From Mesorhizobium loti (GTDB lineage: Bacteria; Pseudomonadota; Alphaproteobacteria; Rhizobiales; Rhizobiaceae), in the NCBI RefSeq assembly GCF_003148495.1, contig NZ_QGGH01000002.1, forward strand, positions 372,001 to 436,000: a stretch of DNA of 64,000 bases, written 5' to 3'. Under the pieces are notes generated by a model. That model was not told the DNA's origin. It saw only the letters and a program-made list of their open reading frames with translations, and did not search any database. The translations under genes and the position numbers were made by a program. Below, piece after piece: positions 9,031 to 16,776 of this stretch (positions within the stretch are counted from its first letter, which is position 1; every line of letters starts with the position of its first letter).

Positions 9031-9900
9031 TCAGAAATAACCGCTCGACGCGGCCGTGGCTTCCTTCGGGATTTCGACGCCATCGACCAGGATCTTGTCG
9101 ACCAGTTCGTGGTGGAAGCAGACCAGCCCCTTGATGCGCTCCGCCTCGTGCACCGGCTCGGGATAATACCAGACGAGGTTCTCGTGGCGCTTGGCCTTGG
9201 TCGTCACGTGATAATAGTTGGAGATGCCCTTGTAGGGACAGCGCGAGATGTAGCGGCTGGGCGCAAACATATCGAGCCGCGTGTCGGCGATCGGCAGATA
9301 GTGGCGCACCGGATGGCCGGTCTCGAACAGAAACACGCCGCGGCGTGAATCAGCGACCTGTTCGCCGTCGAGGATGACCTGCACGCGCCGCGAGGACGGC
9401 AGGCAGTCGACCCGGCGGAACGGATCGCGGGCGTGGACGAAGATTTCTTCGTCCTCCTCGAACCAGTGGCCCATCTTGCTCCAGGTGAACGACATGTAGT
9501 CCGATATCGGCGGACAGCCCTTGACCGGATCGAGGTAGCGCCAGGCCGCGTCCTCGACCAGCGTGATGCCGGTGTTGAGCGAATAGTGGGTGGCTATGCC
9601 CTTGAAGGGGTCCTCTGTCGTCGTCTTGCTCGGCAGCAGGAACTCCTCGCGAACGTCGCCGATCGGGAAGTAGTAGACCGGCAGGTGATCGGATTCGTAG
9701 AACACCAAGGCGCTGGTCGTATCGGCGACGGTCATTGACCCCACCTGCACACGCAGGCGCTTCTGCGTGGGCATGGTGAAGGCTATATAGCCCGGCTCGA
9801 ATTCGTACTGCACGATGGCGTCGAGCAAGGGAAAATGCGGCCCACGGCCGCGCAGATGGGGCTTGCGAATGGTAGTCTCCCGTTTCTTTTCTTTTGTCAT
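9031..9900 (-). CDS. Protein with two DUF427 domains
   Basis: A 289-residue soluble protein carrying two copies of the DUF427 (PF04248) fold. Landmarks of the first are RRLRVQVGSMTVADTTSALVFYES-type strands, of the second RRVQVILDGEQVADSRRGVF, each followed by a PFKGIATHY or CPYKGISNYY segment and an aromatic C-terminal strand. DUF427 has no settled biochemical role. The start at 9900 begins MTKEKKRE; an in-frame extension to 10008 has no ribosome site and looks non-coding. It sits upstream of the SDR gene on the same strand. Function is not assigned. Confidence 0.7.
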   Translation of the reverse strand: MTKEKKRETTIRKPHLRGRGPHFPLLDAIVQYEFEPGYIAFTMPTQKRLRVQVGSMTVADTTSALVFYESDHLPVYYFPIGDVREEFLLPSKTTTEDPFKGIATHYSLNTGITLVEDAAWRYLDPVKGCPPISDYMSFTWSKMGHWFEEDEEIFVHARDPFRRVDCLPSSRRVQVILDGEQVADSRRGVFLFETGHPVRHYLPIADTRLDMFAPSRYISRCPYKGISNYYHVTTKAKRHENLVWYYPEPVHEAERIKGLVCFHHELVDKILVDGVEIPKEATAASSGYF

Positions 9901-10072
9901 CGAGCGTTGCCGCAAAGCGAGATAAGCCTGTATCGGGCCGTTAAGTCGAAGAGGGCTTCGGGCGGCGAGTTTCTCCGGCATCGAGCGGCTCGAACGATGG
10001 CCCCCCATCGTTCTTCGCAGTCTTGCCGCGAAATAGTCTCACCGCCCGAAAAGCGGAATTGTCCAATCAGCC

Positions 10073-11728
10073 CTATCCCAGGGACACGCGATCGAGCAGC
10101 AGCCCGGCGGCGATCGGCGGCAGGCCGCTGACATTCTTGCGCACCGGTACCAACAGATCGGGGAAATAGCTGAAGATGACAGGCGTCTCGTCGAGCAGCA
10201 GTTTCTGGATGTCGGAGGCGGCACTGCGCTGCGCGCCGACATCGAGCGCCTTGAGATAGCTGGTGACCATGCCGTCATAGGCCGGGTTCTTGAAATGCGC
10301 CGCGTTCCACGGGCCGTCGCTGACCAGCGGGCTCTTGAGGAACACGTTCGGCACGCTGCGATGCGCGTAGTCGGTGATGCCGAGCGGGCTGTCCAGCCAG
10401 TCCGACTGGCCGAACACTGCCTTGCCGTAATATTTGTCCTGGTCCTCGATGTTGAGCGCGATGCGCGCGCCGATCTCCTTGGCGAAATTCTGGAACAATT
10501 GCGCGTAGCCGGGAATGTCGGAATAGCGCAGCGTCGTCAGCGTGATATCGAAGCCGCTCGCCAATCCTGCCGCTTCAAGCAATTGCTTTGCTTTGGCGAT
10601 ATCCTGGACGCGCTGCGGCACCGTCTTGTCAGTGGCGGGAAAGGCCGGCGCGAACGGGCTGTCATTGCCGGTCGCCGCCATGCCACGGCACAGGCCGTCG
10701 ACCAGCTTCGAACGATCGATGCACAGTGCCAGCGCCTGGCGCACGCGCTTGTCGGTGAAGGGACCGGTGTCGCAGCGCATATGCAATTGGCGGTGCGCGG
10801 TCGAAGCGACACGCAGCACGGTGATGTCGGGGCTGTTGAGCACCACCTGGCTGACATCGAGCGGAACCGCGTCGAGAATGTCGACCTCGCCGGCCTGCAG
10901 CGCCAGGATGCGCGGCTGCACGTCGCCGTAGAACTTGAATTCGAGCCGGTCGGGCAGCGCCTTCTCACCCCAATAGTCGGGGTTGCGGATGAAGGTCGCG
11001 CCGACTTTCGGCGTGTAGCTCTCCAGCCGGAACGGCCCGGTGCCCTCAAAGGTCTTTTCGTAGTCGCCCTTGTAGCTCGCCGGCAGGATGACGGCGTTGT
11101 AATTGTCGATCGACACCGAATAGGGAAAGCTGCCATTCGGCGCGTCGAGATGGAAGGCGACAGTGTGGTCGTCGACCTTCTGGGTGCCGCCCTTCGACAA
11201 CAGGCCTTTGAATACCGATAGCGCGTTGGAAGCGCCGTTGGGATCGGCCAGCCGGTCGAAGGTCGCGACGACATCGTCGGCCTTGAAGTCTTCGCCATTG
11301 TGGAATTTCACACCCTTGCGCAGCTTGAAGGTCCACACGCTGCCGTCCTCGTTCGGCGCCCAGCTCTCGGCCAGCACCGGTCTCAGGGTGAGGTCCGGCT
11401 GGGTGACGCAGAGAAACTCGGCGGTCTGGAAAACCAGCTGGTAGCTGCCGCTGTCATAGTAGGTGACGGGATCGATAGCGCCGCCCGGCGTCGCTACGCC
11501 GGCGCGCACCGTGCCACCCGGCTTGCCCTCGGCGCGTGCTTGCGGCGTGCCGAGGCCGGCGGCCGCGACAAGGCTGCCCAGGAACGGCAGGGAGAGGCCA
11601 AGCACGCTGCCATGGCGCAGGAAATCGCGGCGGCCCATCCTGCCGGCAAGCAATTCGTCAACAGCGGAATTTTCGATTGCGGTGAGCGTTCTGCGAGCGT
11701 TGTCGATCATCCGGAAATGCTTGGGCAT
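10073..11728 (-). CDS. Family-5 ABC transporter substrate-binding protein (Tat-exported), copy 1
   Basis: A 551-residue DppA/OppA-type binding protein (SBP_bac_5). The leader carries the twin-arginine motif GRRDFLRHG and a hydrophobic stretch, so it is probably exported folded by Tat. The mature part starts near GGTVRAGVATPGG and keeps the LAESWAPNEDG-TFKLRKGVKFHNGE core typical of the family. The ATG at 11728 follows GAGGA. It is clearly paralogous to the protein at 16777-18441 along its full length. It is divergent from the LysR gene and convergent in context to no permease of its own, so it most likely feeds the permease/ATPase set at 12770-16597. Confidence 0.82.
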   Translation of the reverse strand: MPKHFRMIDNARRTLTAIENSAVDELLAGRMGRRDFLRHGSVLGLSLPFLGSLVAAAGLGTPQARAEGKPGGTVRAGVATPGGAIDPVTYYDSGSYQLVFQTAEFLCVTQPDLTLRPVLAESWAPNEDGSVWTFKLRKGVKFHNGEDFKADDVVATFDRLADPNGASNALSVFKGLLSKGGTQKVDDHTVAFHLDAPNGSFPYSVSIDNYNAVILPASYKGDYEKTFEGTGPFRLESYTPKVGATFIRNPDYWGEKALPDRLEFKFYGDVQPRILALQAGEVDILDAVPLDVSQVVLNSPDITVLRVASTAHRQLHMRCDTGPFTDKRVRQALALCIDRSKLVDGLCRGMAATGNDSPFAPAFPATDKTVPQRVQDIAKAKQLLEAAGLASGFDITLTTLRYSDIPGYAQLFQNFAKEIGARIALNIEDQDKYYGKAVFGQSDWLDSPLGITDYAHRSVPNVFLKSPLVSDGPWNAAHFKNPAYDGMVTSYLKALDVGAQRSAASDIQKLLLDETPVIFSYFPDLLVPVRKNVSGLPPIAAGLLLDRVSLG

Positions 11729-11812
11729 GGCTGGATTCCTCGCTTGCCTTGGGGCTCGGCCATCTAGTTCATTGTTGACTGTCGCCGGAAAGCGATATTT
11801 TTTGATAGGGGT

Positions 11813-11829
11813 CATCGAAATTTTCGATG
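11813..11829. promoter_or_regulatory. LysR-type operator dyad
   Basis: CATCGAAATTTTCGATG is a perfect 17-base dyad around a central T and contains the T-N11-A signature of LysR binding sites. It lies 12 bases before the LysR start and about 85 bases upstream of the divergent binding-protein gene. It is a candidate autoregulatory and activation site. Confidence 0.5.
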
Positions 11830-11841
11830 CAAGAGGTGGGC

Positions 11842-12744
11842 ATGGACACGGAAAATCTGCGCAGCTTTCTCGAAGTCGCCGCCCATGGCAGCTTCACCGT
11901 CGCGGCCAGCCGGCTCAACCTCGCCCAGTCCACCGTCAGCGCGCGAATCAGGGGGCTGGAAGATCAGTTGGGCCGCCGGCTTTTCGTGCGCGACCGCGAT
12001 GGCGTCACGCTGACGCCGGCCGGCCGGCAGTTCCTGCCGCATGCCTCTTCCATCACCCGCACATGGGAGCAATCGAGACAGGACATCGCCGTTCCCGATG
12101 GCTATGAGACTTTGCTGCGGCTAACCGCGCCTGCCTATCTGTGGGACCGCATCACCTCGCCATGGGTCGAGTGGATGCGCACCAGGCGGCCGAATGTGGC
12201 GCTGCGGCTTGAAGGCAGTTTCCCGGATCTGGCGATCGACCAACTGGCGGAAGGCTTGCTCGACATCTGCATCCTCTATCTGCCGCGGCCGCATCCCGGC
12301 ATCGTCTACGAAACGCTGGCCGTCGATCAGGTCGTACTTGTCCAGCATGCCGCGCAGACGAAGCCGTGGACCGAAAATTACATTCTGATGGATTGGGGGC
12401 TGGAATTCCGCATCGAGCACGACCGCGCCTTTGCCGGCATGGTGAAGCCGGCCATATCGGCCGGACTGGTCTTTATTGGCCTGCAGCACGTGCTGTCACA
12501 GCAGGCGGCCGCCTATCTGCCGCTCAGCGCCGTCAGCGGTCATATCGAGCGTGGCGAGATGCGGCGCATCGACAACGCCCCAGTGTTCCAGCGGCCGATC
12601 TACCTCGCCTATCCTTCGAACCCCCTCTCTTCGGATGTTCTGGATGTCGCGCTCACCGGCCTGCGCATGCTGGCCAGGGACTGGGCCGAAGGGCAGGGCT
12701 TTTCGGAAGGGGATCGTTCCCTTAGCATGGCAGGCCAGATCTGA
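11842..12744 (+). CDS. LysR-family transcriptional regulator
   Basis: A 300-residue LTTR. The winged HTH is at residues 1-60 (ENLRSFLEVAAHGSFTVAA, then STVSARIRGLEDQLG and LFVRDR); the effector domain follows from about residue 90. The ATG at 11842 has AGAGGTGG upstream and is preferred over an ATG 15 bases earlier. It is divergent from binding-protein copy 1 and convergent with the ATPase gene, so it probably controls this importer in response to its substrate or a breakdown product. A matching dyad lies just upstream. Confidence 0.85.
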   Translation: MDTENLRSFLEVAAHGSFTVAASRLNLAQSTVSARIRGLEDQLGRRLFVRDRDGVTLTPAGRQFLPHASSITRTWEQSRQDIAVPDGYETLLRLTAPAYLWDRITSPWVEWMRTRRPNVALRLEGSFPDLAIDQLAEGLLDICILYLPRPHPGIVYETLAVDQVVLVQHAAQTKPWTENYILMDWGLEFRIEHDRAFAGMVKPAISAGLVFIGLQHVLSQQAAAYLPLSAVSGHIERGEMRRIDNAPVFQRPIYLAYPSNPLSSDVLDVALTGLRMLARDWAEGQGFSEGDRSLSMAGQI

Positions 12745-12769
12745 CTGCCAAGTCACGGGAGCGGCAGCG

Positions 12770-14800
12770 CTATGCCGGCTCGGTCACGACCGCCTTCTGC
12801 AGCCTTGCCAGTTCGGCGTAAGGAATGTGGCAACGGATCGAATGGCCGGGCTGGGCCTCGCTGAGTGGCGGCTCCTGCTGCTCGCAGATCGGGCCTATCT
12901 TGCGCGGGCAGCGCGTGTGGAACACGCAGCCCGACGGCGGGTTGGTGGCGCTGGGGATTTCGCCGTCGAGACGAATGCGTGCCGTCTCGGTCTGGTCGAG
13001 TTTGGGCACGGCCGACAGCAGCGCTTCGGTATAGGGGTGATGCGGACCGGAAAAGACGTCTTCCGACGGTCCGAGTTCCATGATGCGGCCGAGATAGAGC
13101 ACGGCGATCTTGTCGGAGAGGTAACGCACCACGGCCAAATCATGCGAGATGAAGATGTAGCTGACGTCTTCCTTCGACTGCAGGTCGGCGAGCAGGTTGA
13201 GGATGGCCGCCTGCACCGAGACGTCGAGCGCCGAGGTCGGCTCGTCGCACACGACGATGCGCGGGTCGCCGGCGAAGGCGCGCGCGATGGCGACGCGCTG
13301 CTTCAGGCCGCCGGAGAGCTGGCGTGGCTTGACCGCCAGATGGCGGTCGGTGAGCCGCACCGAGCGGACGAGGTCGTTGAGACGCGCCTCCAGCGCCTTA
13401 CCGGAGAGGCCCGCCAGCCGCTTCAGCGCGCGGCCGATCAGGTGGCGGATCGAATGTGAGCGGTTGAGTGCGGAGTCCGGGTTCTGGAAGACGATCTGCA
13501 TCGCCTTGATCTGGTCGTCGCTGCGGTTCTCCAGCCGCGGCGCCAGCGCCTTGCCCTCCAGCTCGATGGTGCCACCTTCGTCCGGTGGCACCAGGCCGAG
13601 CAGCAGCCTGGCGAAGGTCGTTTTGCCGCTGCCGGACTCGCCGACCAGCCCGAGCGTTTCGCCGGGCCGTAGGTCGAGCGAGACATCCTTGACGGCGCGC
13701 AGCGCGTGGCCATGGCTGGCATAGGTCTTGTTCAGCCCCGCGACCCGCAGCACTGGTGCGGCTGCCGCCTTTGGTGCAGCCGCCACATCGCTCGGTGTCG
13801 CGCGCGGCAGCGCCTGTGCCTTGTCGTGATGGAAGCAGCGCGACAGCCGGCCGCCCAGATCATAGAGCGGCGGCAATTCGCTGCGGCAGCGGTCATCGGC
13901 GAGCGCGCAGCGGTCGGCGAAAGCGCAGCCCTTGATGTCAGTTCCAATGCCGGGCAGGAAGCCCGGAATGGTATCGAGGCGGCCCTGATCCTTGCGTTGG
14001 CCACCGCGCGGCAGGCAGCGCAGCAAGGCTACGGTGTAGGGATGGCGCGGATCGTTGAACACGACCTCCGTCGGCCCTTCCTCGACCAGCATGCCGGCAT
14101 AGAGCACGCCGACCCGGTCGCACATGTTGGAGACGACCGCGAGGTTGTGGCTGATGAACAGGATCGAGGCCGACAGTTCTTGCCTGAGCTGCGCGATCAG
14201 GTCGAGCACTTCGGCCTCCACCGTCGCATCGAGGCCGGTCGTCGGCTCGTCGAGGATCAGCATTGAGGGATCGTTGGCCAGCGCCATGGCAATCGCCACG
14301 CGCTGCTGCATGCCGCCGGAAAGCTGGTGCGGGTAGCGCTGCATGACGCTGACGGGATCGGAGATGCGGACGCGGTTGAGCATCGCGATCGCCCGGTCGG
14401 TAGCCGCTTGTCCCGAGACGCCGCCGAGTTCAAAAATCTCGGTCAGCTGCCGGCCGACGCGGATCGACGGGTTCAGCGCCTTGCCCGGGTCCTGATAGAC
14501 CATGGAGACGCTTTCGGCGCGAGCCCGCCTGAGCGCCTCGGCGTCCAGCTTCATCACGTCCTGGCCGTCGAGCGAGATGGCGCCGCCAGTGATCGAGCCG
14601 TTGCGCGGCAGATAGCGCACGACGGTGAGCGCGACGGTGGATTTGCCGCAGCCGGATTCGCCGACCAGCCCATAGGCCTCGCCCTGGCCGATGGTGAGGC
14701 TGAGGTTGCGCAGCACCGCGCGGTTGCGACCGGCGACGCGGTAGGCAACCGACAGATCGGTGAGTTCGAGTGCGTTTTTGGCCTTGGCGGAACTAGTCAT
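12770..14800 (-). CDS. Double ATP-binding subunit of a family-5 (peptide/opine-type) ABC importer
   Basis: A 676-residue fusion of DppD- and DppF-like ATPases. Domain 1 has GESGCGKST, LSGGMQQRVA and LILDEPTTGLD; domain 2 has GESGSGKTT, LSGGLKQRVA and VVCDEPTSALD. Both catalytic Glu residues are intact, so both sites look able to hydrolyse ATP. The oligopeptide-type C-terminal Cys motif appears twice (GCAFADRCA and GCVFHTRCP); in some relatives it holds an iron-sulfur cluster. Its start overlaps the upstream permease stop by 8 bases. The family serves peptides, opines, nickel and glycosides, so the cargo cannot be read from this subunit. Confidence 0.85.
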   Translation of the reverse strand: MTSSAKAKNALELTDLSVAYRVAGRNRAVLRNLSLTIGQGEAYGLVGESGCGKSTVALTVVRYLPRNGSITGGAISLDGQDVMKLDAEALRRARAESVSMVYQDPGKALNPSIRVGRQLTEIFELGGVSGQAATDRAIAMLNRVRISDPVSVMQRYPHQLSGGMQQRVAIAMALANDPSMLILDEPTTGLDATVEAEVLDLIAQLRQELSASILFISHNLAVVSNMCDRVGVLYAGMLVEEGPTEVVFNDPRHPYTVALLRCLPRGGQRKDQGRLDTIPGFLPGIGTDIKGCAFADRCALADDRCRSELPPLYDLGGRLSRCFHHDKAQALPRATPSDVAAAPKAAAAPVLRVAGLNKTYASHGHALRAVKDVSLDLRPGETLGLVGESGSGKTTFARLLLGLVPPDEGGTIELEGKALAPRLENRSDDQIKAMQIVFQNPDSALNRSHSIRHLIGRALKRLAGLSGKALEARLNDLVRSVRLTDRHLAVKPRQLSGGLKQRVAIARAFAGDPRIVVCDEPTSALDVSVQAAILNLLADLQSKEDVSYIFISHDLAVVRYLSDKIAVLYLGRIMELGPSEDVFSGPHHPYTEALLSAVPKLDQTETARIRLDGEIPSATNPPSGCVFHTRCPRKIGPICEQQEPPLSEAQPGHSIRCHIPYAELARLQKAVVTEPA

Positions 14801-15671
14801 TGAGCGCTCCGTGAACGCCGTCGGCCGCCAGATTGACGCCGATCACCAAGGAGGCGATGGCGAGCGCATCGAACAGCACCGTCCACCAGAAGCCGCCGCC
14901 GATCATGCCGTAATTGTTGGAGATCGAGAGCCCCCAGTCGGGAGAGGGTGGCTGGATGCCGAAGCCCATGAACGAGAGCGTGGCGACCGCGAAAATGGCA
15001 TAGCCGAGCCGCACGGTGGTCTCGACCAGGATCGGCGGGATGACGTTGGGCAGGATCTCGACGAACATCGTATGCAATGCGCTTTCATGTCGAAGCTGCG
15101 CGGCGGCGACATAGTCGAGTTCACGCTCGGCGAGCACCGCGGACCGCACGGTGCGCGCGATGATCGGCGCGAAGCTCAGGCCGATGACGACGATGACCGT
15201 CGTCTTCGACGTGCCGAGCGCAACGATTGCCAGCAACGCGACGATGACCACCGGGATCGCCATGAAGGCTTCGAGGATACGGCTGACGACATCGTCGACG
15301 AGGCCACGAAAATAGCCGGTGATAAGGCCAAGCGCTGTGCCGGCCACCGTCGCCAGCAAGGTCGCCAGCGGGGCGACGGTGAGGATGTCGCGCGAACCGA
15401 CGATGACGCGCGAGAAGACGTCACGGCCGATCTGGTCGGTACCGAACCAGTGTTCGGAAGAAGGTGGTGCGAGCGCATTGATGATGTCGTCGGCGAGCGG
15501 ATCGTAAGGCGCGAAATGCTCGCCGAACAGCGCGCAGGCAACCCAGAACAGCACGATGGCGAGACCAACGAGGAAGGTTCGCGAGCGCAGCAGGGAGTAA
15601 AAGACCTCGGCCAGCGGGCCGCGCCGGCGCGTGTCGTCGGGAACGGGGGAAGTGCTTTGGACGGCGCTCAT
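14793..15671 (-). CDS. ABC transporter permease, DppC-type
   Basis: A 292-residue inner-membrane protein with an N-terminal membrane anchor (FLVGLAIVLFWVACALF), a periplasmic segment containing HWFGTDQIGRDVFSRVIVGSR typical of DppC/OppC, and the permease core ending in WWTVLFDALAIA. The ATG at 15671 overlaps the stop of the DppB-type gene by 4 bases; the longer frame upstream is the shadow of that gene. It pairs with the DppB-type permease and the double ATPase in one operon. Confidence 0.83.
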   Translation of the reverse strand: MSAVQSTSPVPDDTRRRGPLAEVFYSLLRSRTFLVGLAIVLFWVACALFGEHFAPYDPLADDIINALAPPSSEHWFGTDQIGRDVFSRVIVGSRDILTVAPLATLLATVAGTALGLITGYFRGLVDDVVSRILEAFMAIPVVIVALLAIVALGTSKTTVIVVIGLSFAPIIARTVRSAVLAERELDYVAAAQLRHESALHTMFVEILPNVIPPILVETTVRLGYAIFAVATLSFMGFGIQPPSPDWGLSISNNYGMIGGGFWWTVLFDALAIASLVIGVNLAADGVHGALND

Positions 15672-16597
15672 TGATCTGACTCCAGCCGGATGCGCGGATT
15701 GAGCATGGAATAGAGGAAGTCGGCGATCAGTGTCGCCACGGCATAGACGATGCCGATGGTGAGAATGCCGGATTCCAGCATCGGGAAATCCTTGCCGCGC
15801 GCGGCGGTGAAGATCAGCGATCCGATGCCCTGGTAGCGAAACAGCGTTTCGATGACCACGAGGCCGCCGATGAGATAACCGGTCTGCGTTGCGATGACGG
15901 TGATGGTCGGCAACAGCGCGTTGCGCAGCACATGCCGCCAGATCACCGTGCGCCACGGCAGGCCCTTCAGCACGGCCGTTCGTGTGTAGTCGGAATCAAG
16001 CGCTTCGATCATGCCGGAGCGCGCCATGCGGGCGATGTAGCCGAACAGCACCAGGAACAGCGGCAGCGAAGGGAGGATCAGGTAATAGAGCTGGGTGAAG
16101 AAGCCGGCATTGCGCGGCCATGCTGCCGATATCGGCAGCCAGCGCAGCCAGACACCGAAGATCAGAATCAGGATGATGCCGGTGACGAACTCCGGCAGCA
16201 CCGTCACCGACAGGCCGCCGAGGCTGATGATGCGGTCGAGCGGGCGGTTGAGATTGAGTGCGGCAACGACCCCGCCGAGGATGCCGATCGGCACCACCAG
16301 CACGAAGGCGACCGCCGCAAGCTTCATCGAATTGCCCAGCGCATCGATGACGAAGGGCGCGACCGGCGAGCGGAAGATGTATGACGTGCCCATGTCGCCC
16401 TGGACGAAGTTGGAGATCCAGCCCCAGTACTGGGTCAGCAGCGGGCGGTCGACGCCGAGCGTGTGATTGAGCGCATCGACCGCGCGCTGGTCGGCGAACG
16501 GGCCCAATATGGCACGCCCGACATTGCCGGGCAGCACCTGGCCGCCCAGAAACACCATGATGCTGAGCAGAAACAGCGTCACCAGCGACAGCGACAC
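15668..16597 (-). CDS. ABC transporter permease, DppB-type (start may lie 24 bases upstream)
   Basis: A DppB/OppB-type permease of about 309-317 residues with the LPGNVGRAILGPFADQRAV periplasmic segment and the LPWRTVIWRHVLRNALLP cytoplasmic loop. The GTG at 16597 has no ribosome site. Reading upstream in frame adds LSFLARRV, the usual family N-terminus, and begins at ATT (16621-16619), 8 bases after AAGGAG. The true start may therefore be this rare ATT codon. The gene follows binding-protein copy 2 after a gap with two palindromic structures and overlaps the next permease. Confidence 0.8.
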   Translation of the reverse strand: MSLSLVTLFLLSIMVFLGGQVLPGNVGRAILGPFADQRAVDALNHTLGVDRPLLTQYWGWISNFVQGDMGTSYIFRSPVAPFVIDALGNSMKLAAVAFVLVVPIGILGGVVAALNLNRPLDRIISLGGLSVTVLPEFVTGIILILIFGVWLRWLPISAAWPRNAGFFTQLYYLILPSLPLFLVLFGYIARMARSGMIEALDSDYTRTAVLKGLPWRTVIWRHVLRNALLPTITVIATQTGYLIGGLVVIETLFRYQGIGSLIFTAARGKDFPMLESGILTIGIVYAVATLIADFLYSMLNPRIRLESDQ

Positions 16598-16639
16598 ACG
16601 CCGGGCAAGGAAGGAGAGAATGGCTAAGACTCCTTGTGG

Positions 16640-16665
16640 AGCCAGCCCCCATGCGGGAGCTGGCT
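16640..16665 (-). terminator. Intercistronic hairpin after binding-protein copy 2
   Basis: AGCCAGC and GCTGGCT (outer stem) with inner CCC/GGG pairing form a compact stem-loop immediately ahead of the DppB-type permease ribosome site. No U-run follows on the minus strand. It probably limits read-through from, or protects the 3' end of, the binding-protein message. Confidence 0.5.
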
Positions 16666-16689
16666 GTTAGAGGATTGGCTTTCCCTTCT

Positions 16690-16761
16690 GAGCATGATCC
16701 CGAAAAGTGGGTACCGGTTTTCTCGGACAAACGGGAACCGTTTTGTCCGGAGATCATGCTC
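16690..16761. repeat. Rhizobiales-type palindromic repeat
   Basis: A 72-base element with perfect 10-base ends (GAGCATGATC and GATCATGCTC) and an internal dyad CGGACAAA...TTTGTCCG. The wording, including CCCGAAAAGTGGGTACCGG, is that of short palindromes dispersed in many Mesorhizobium and related genomes. Here it separates the binding-protein gene from its permease genes within one transcript. Confidence 0.65.
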
Positions 16762-16776
16762 CAACAACGAGTTTGT

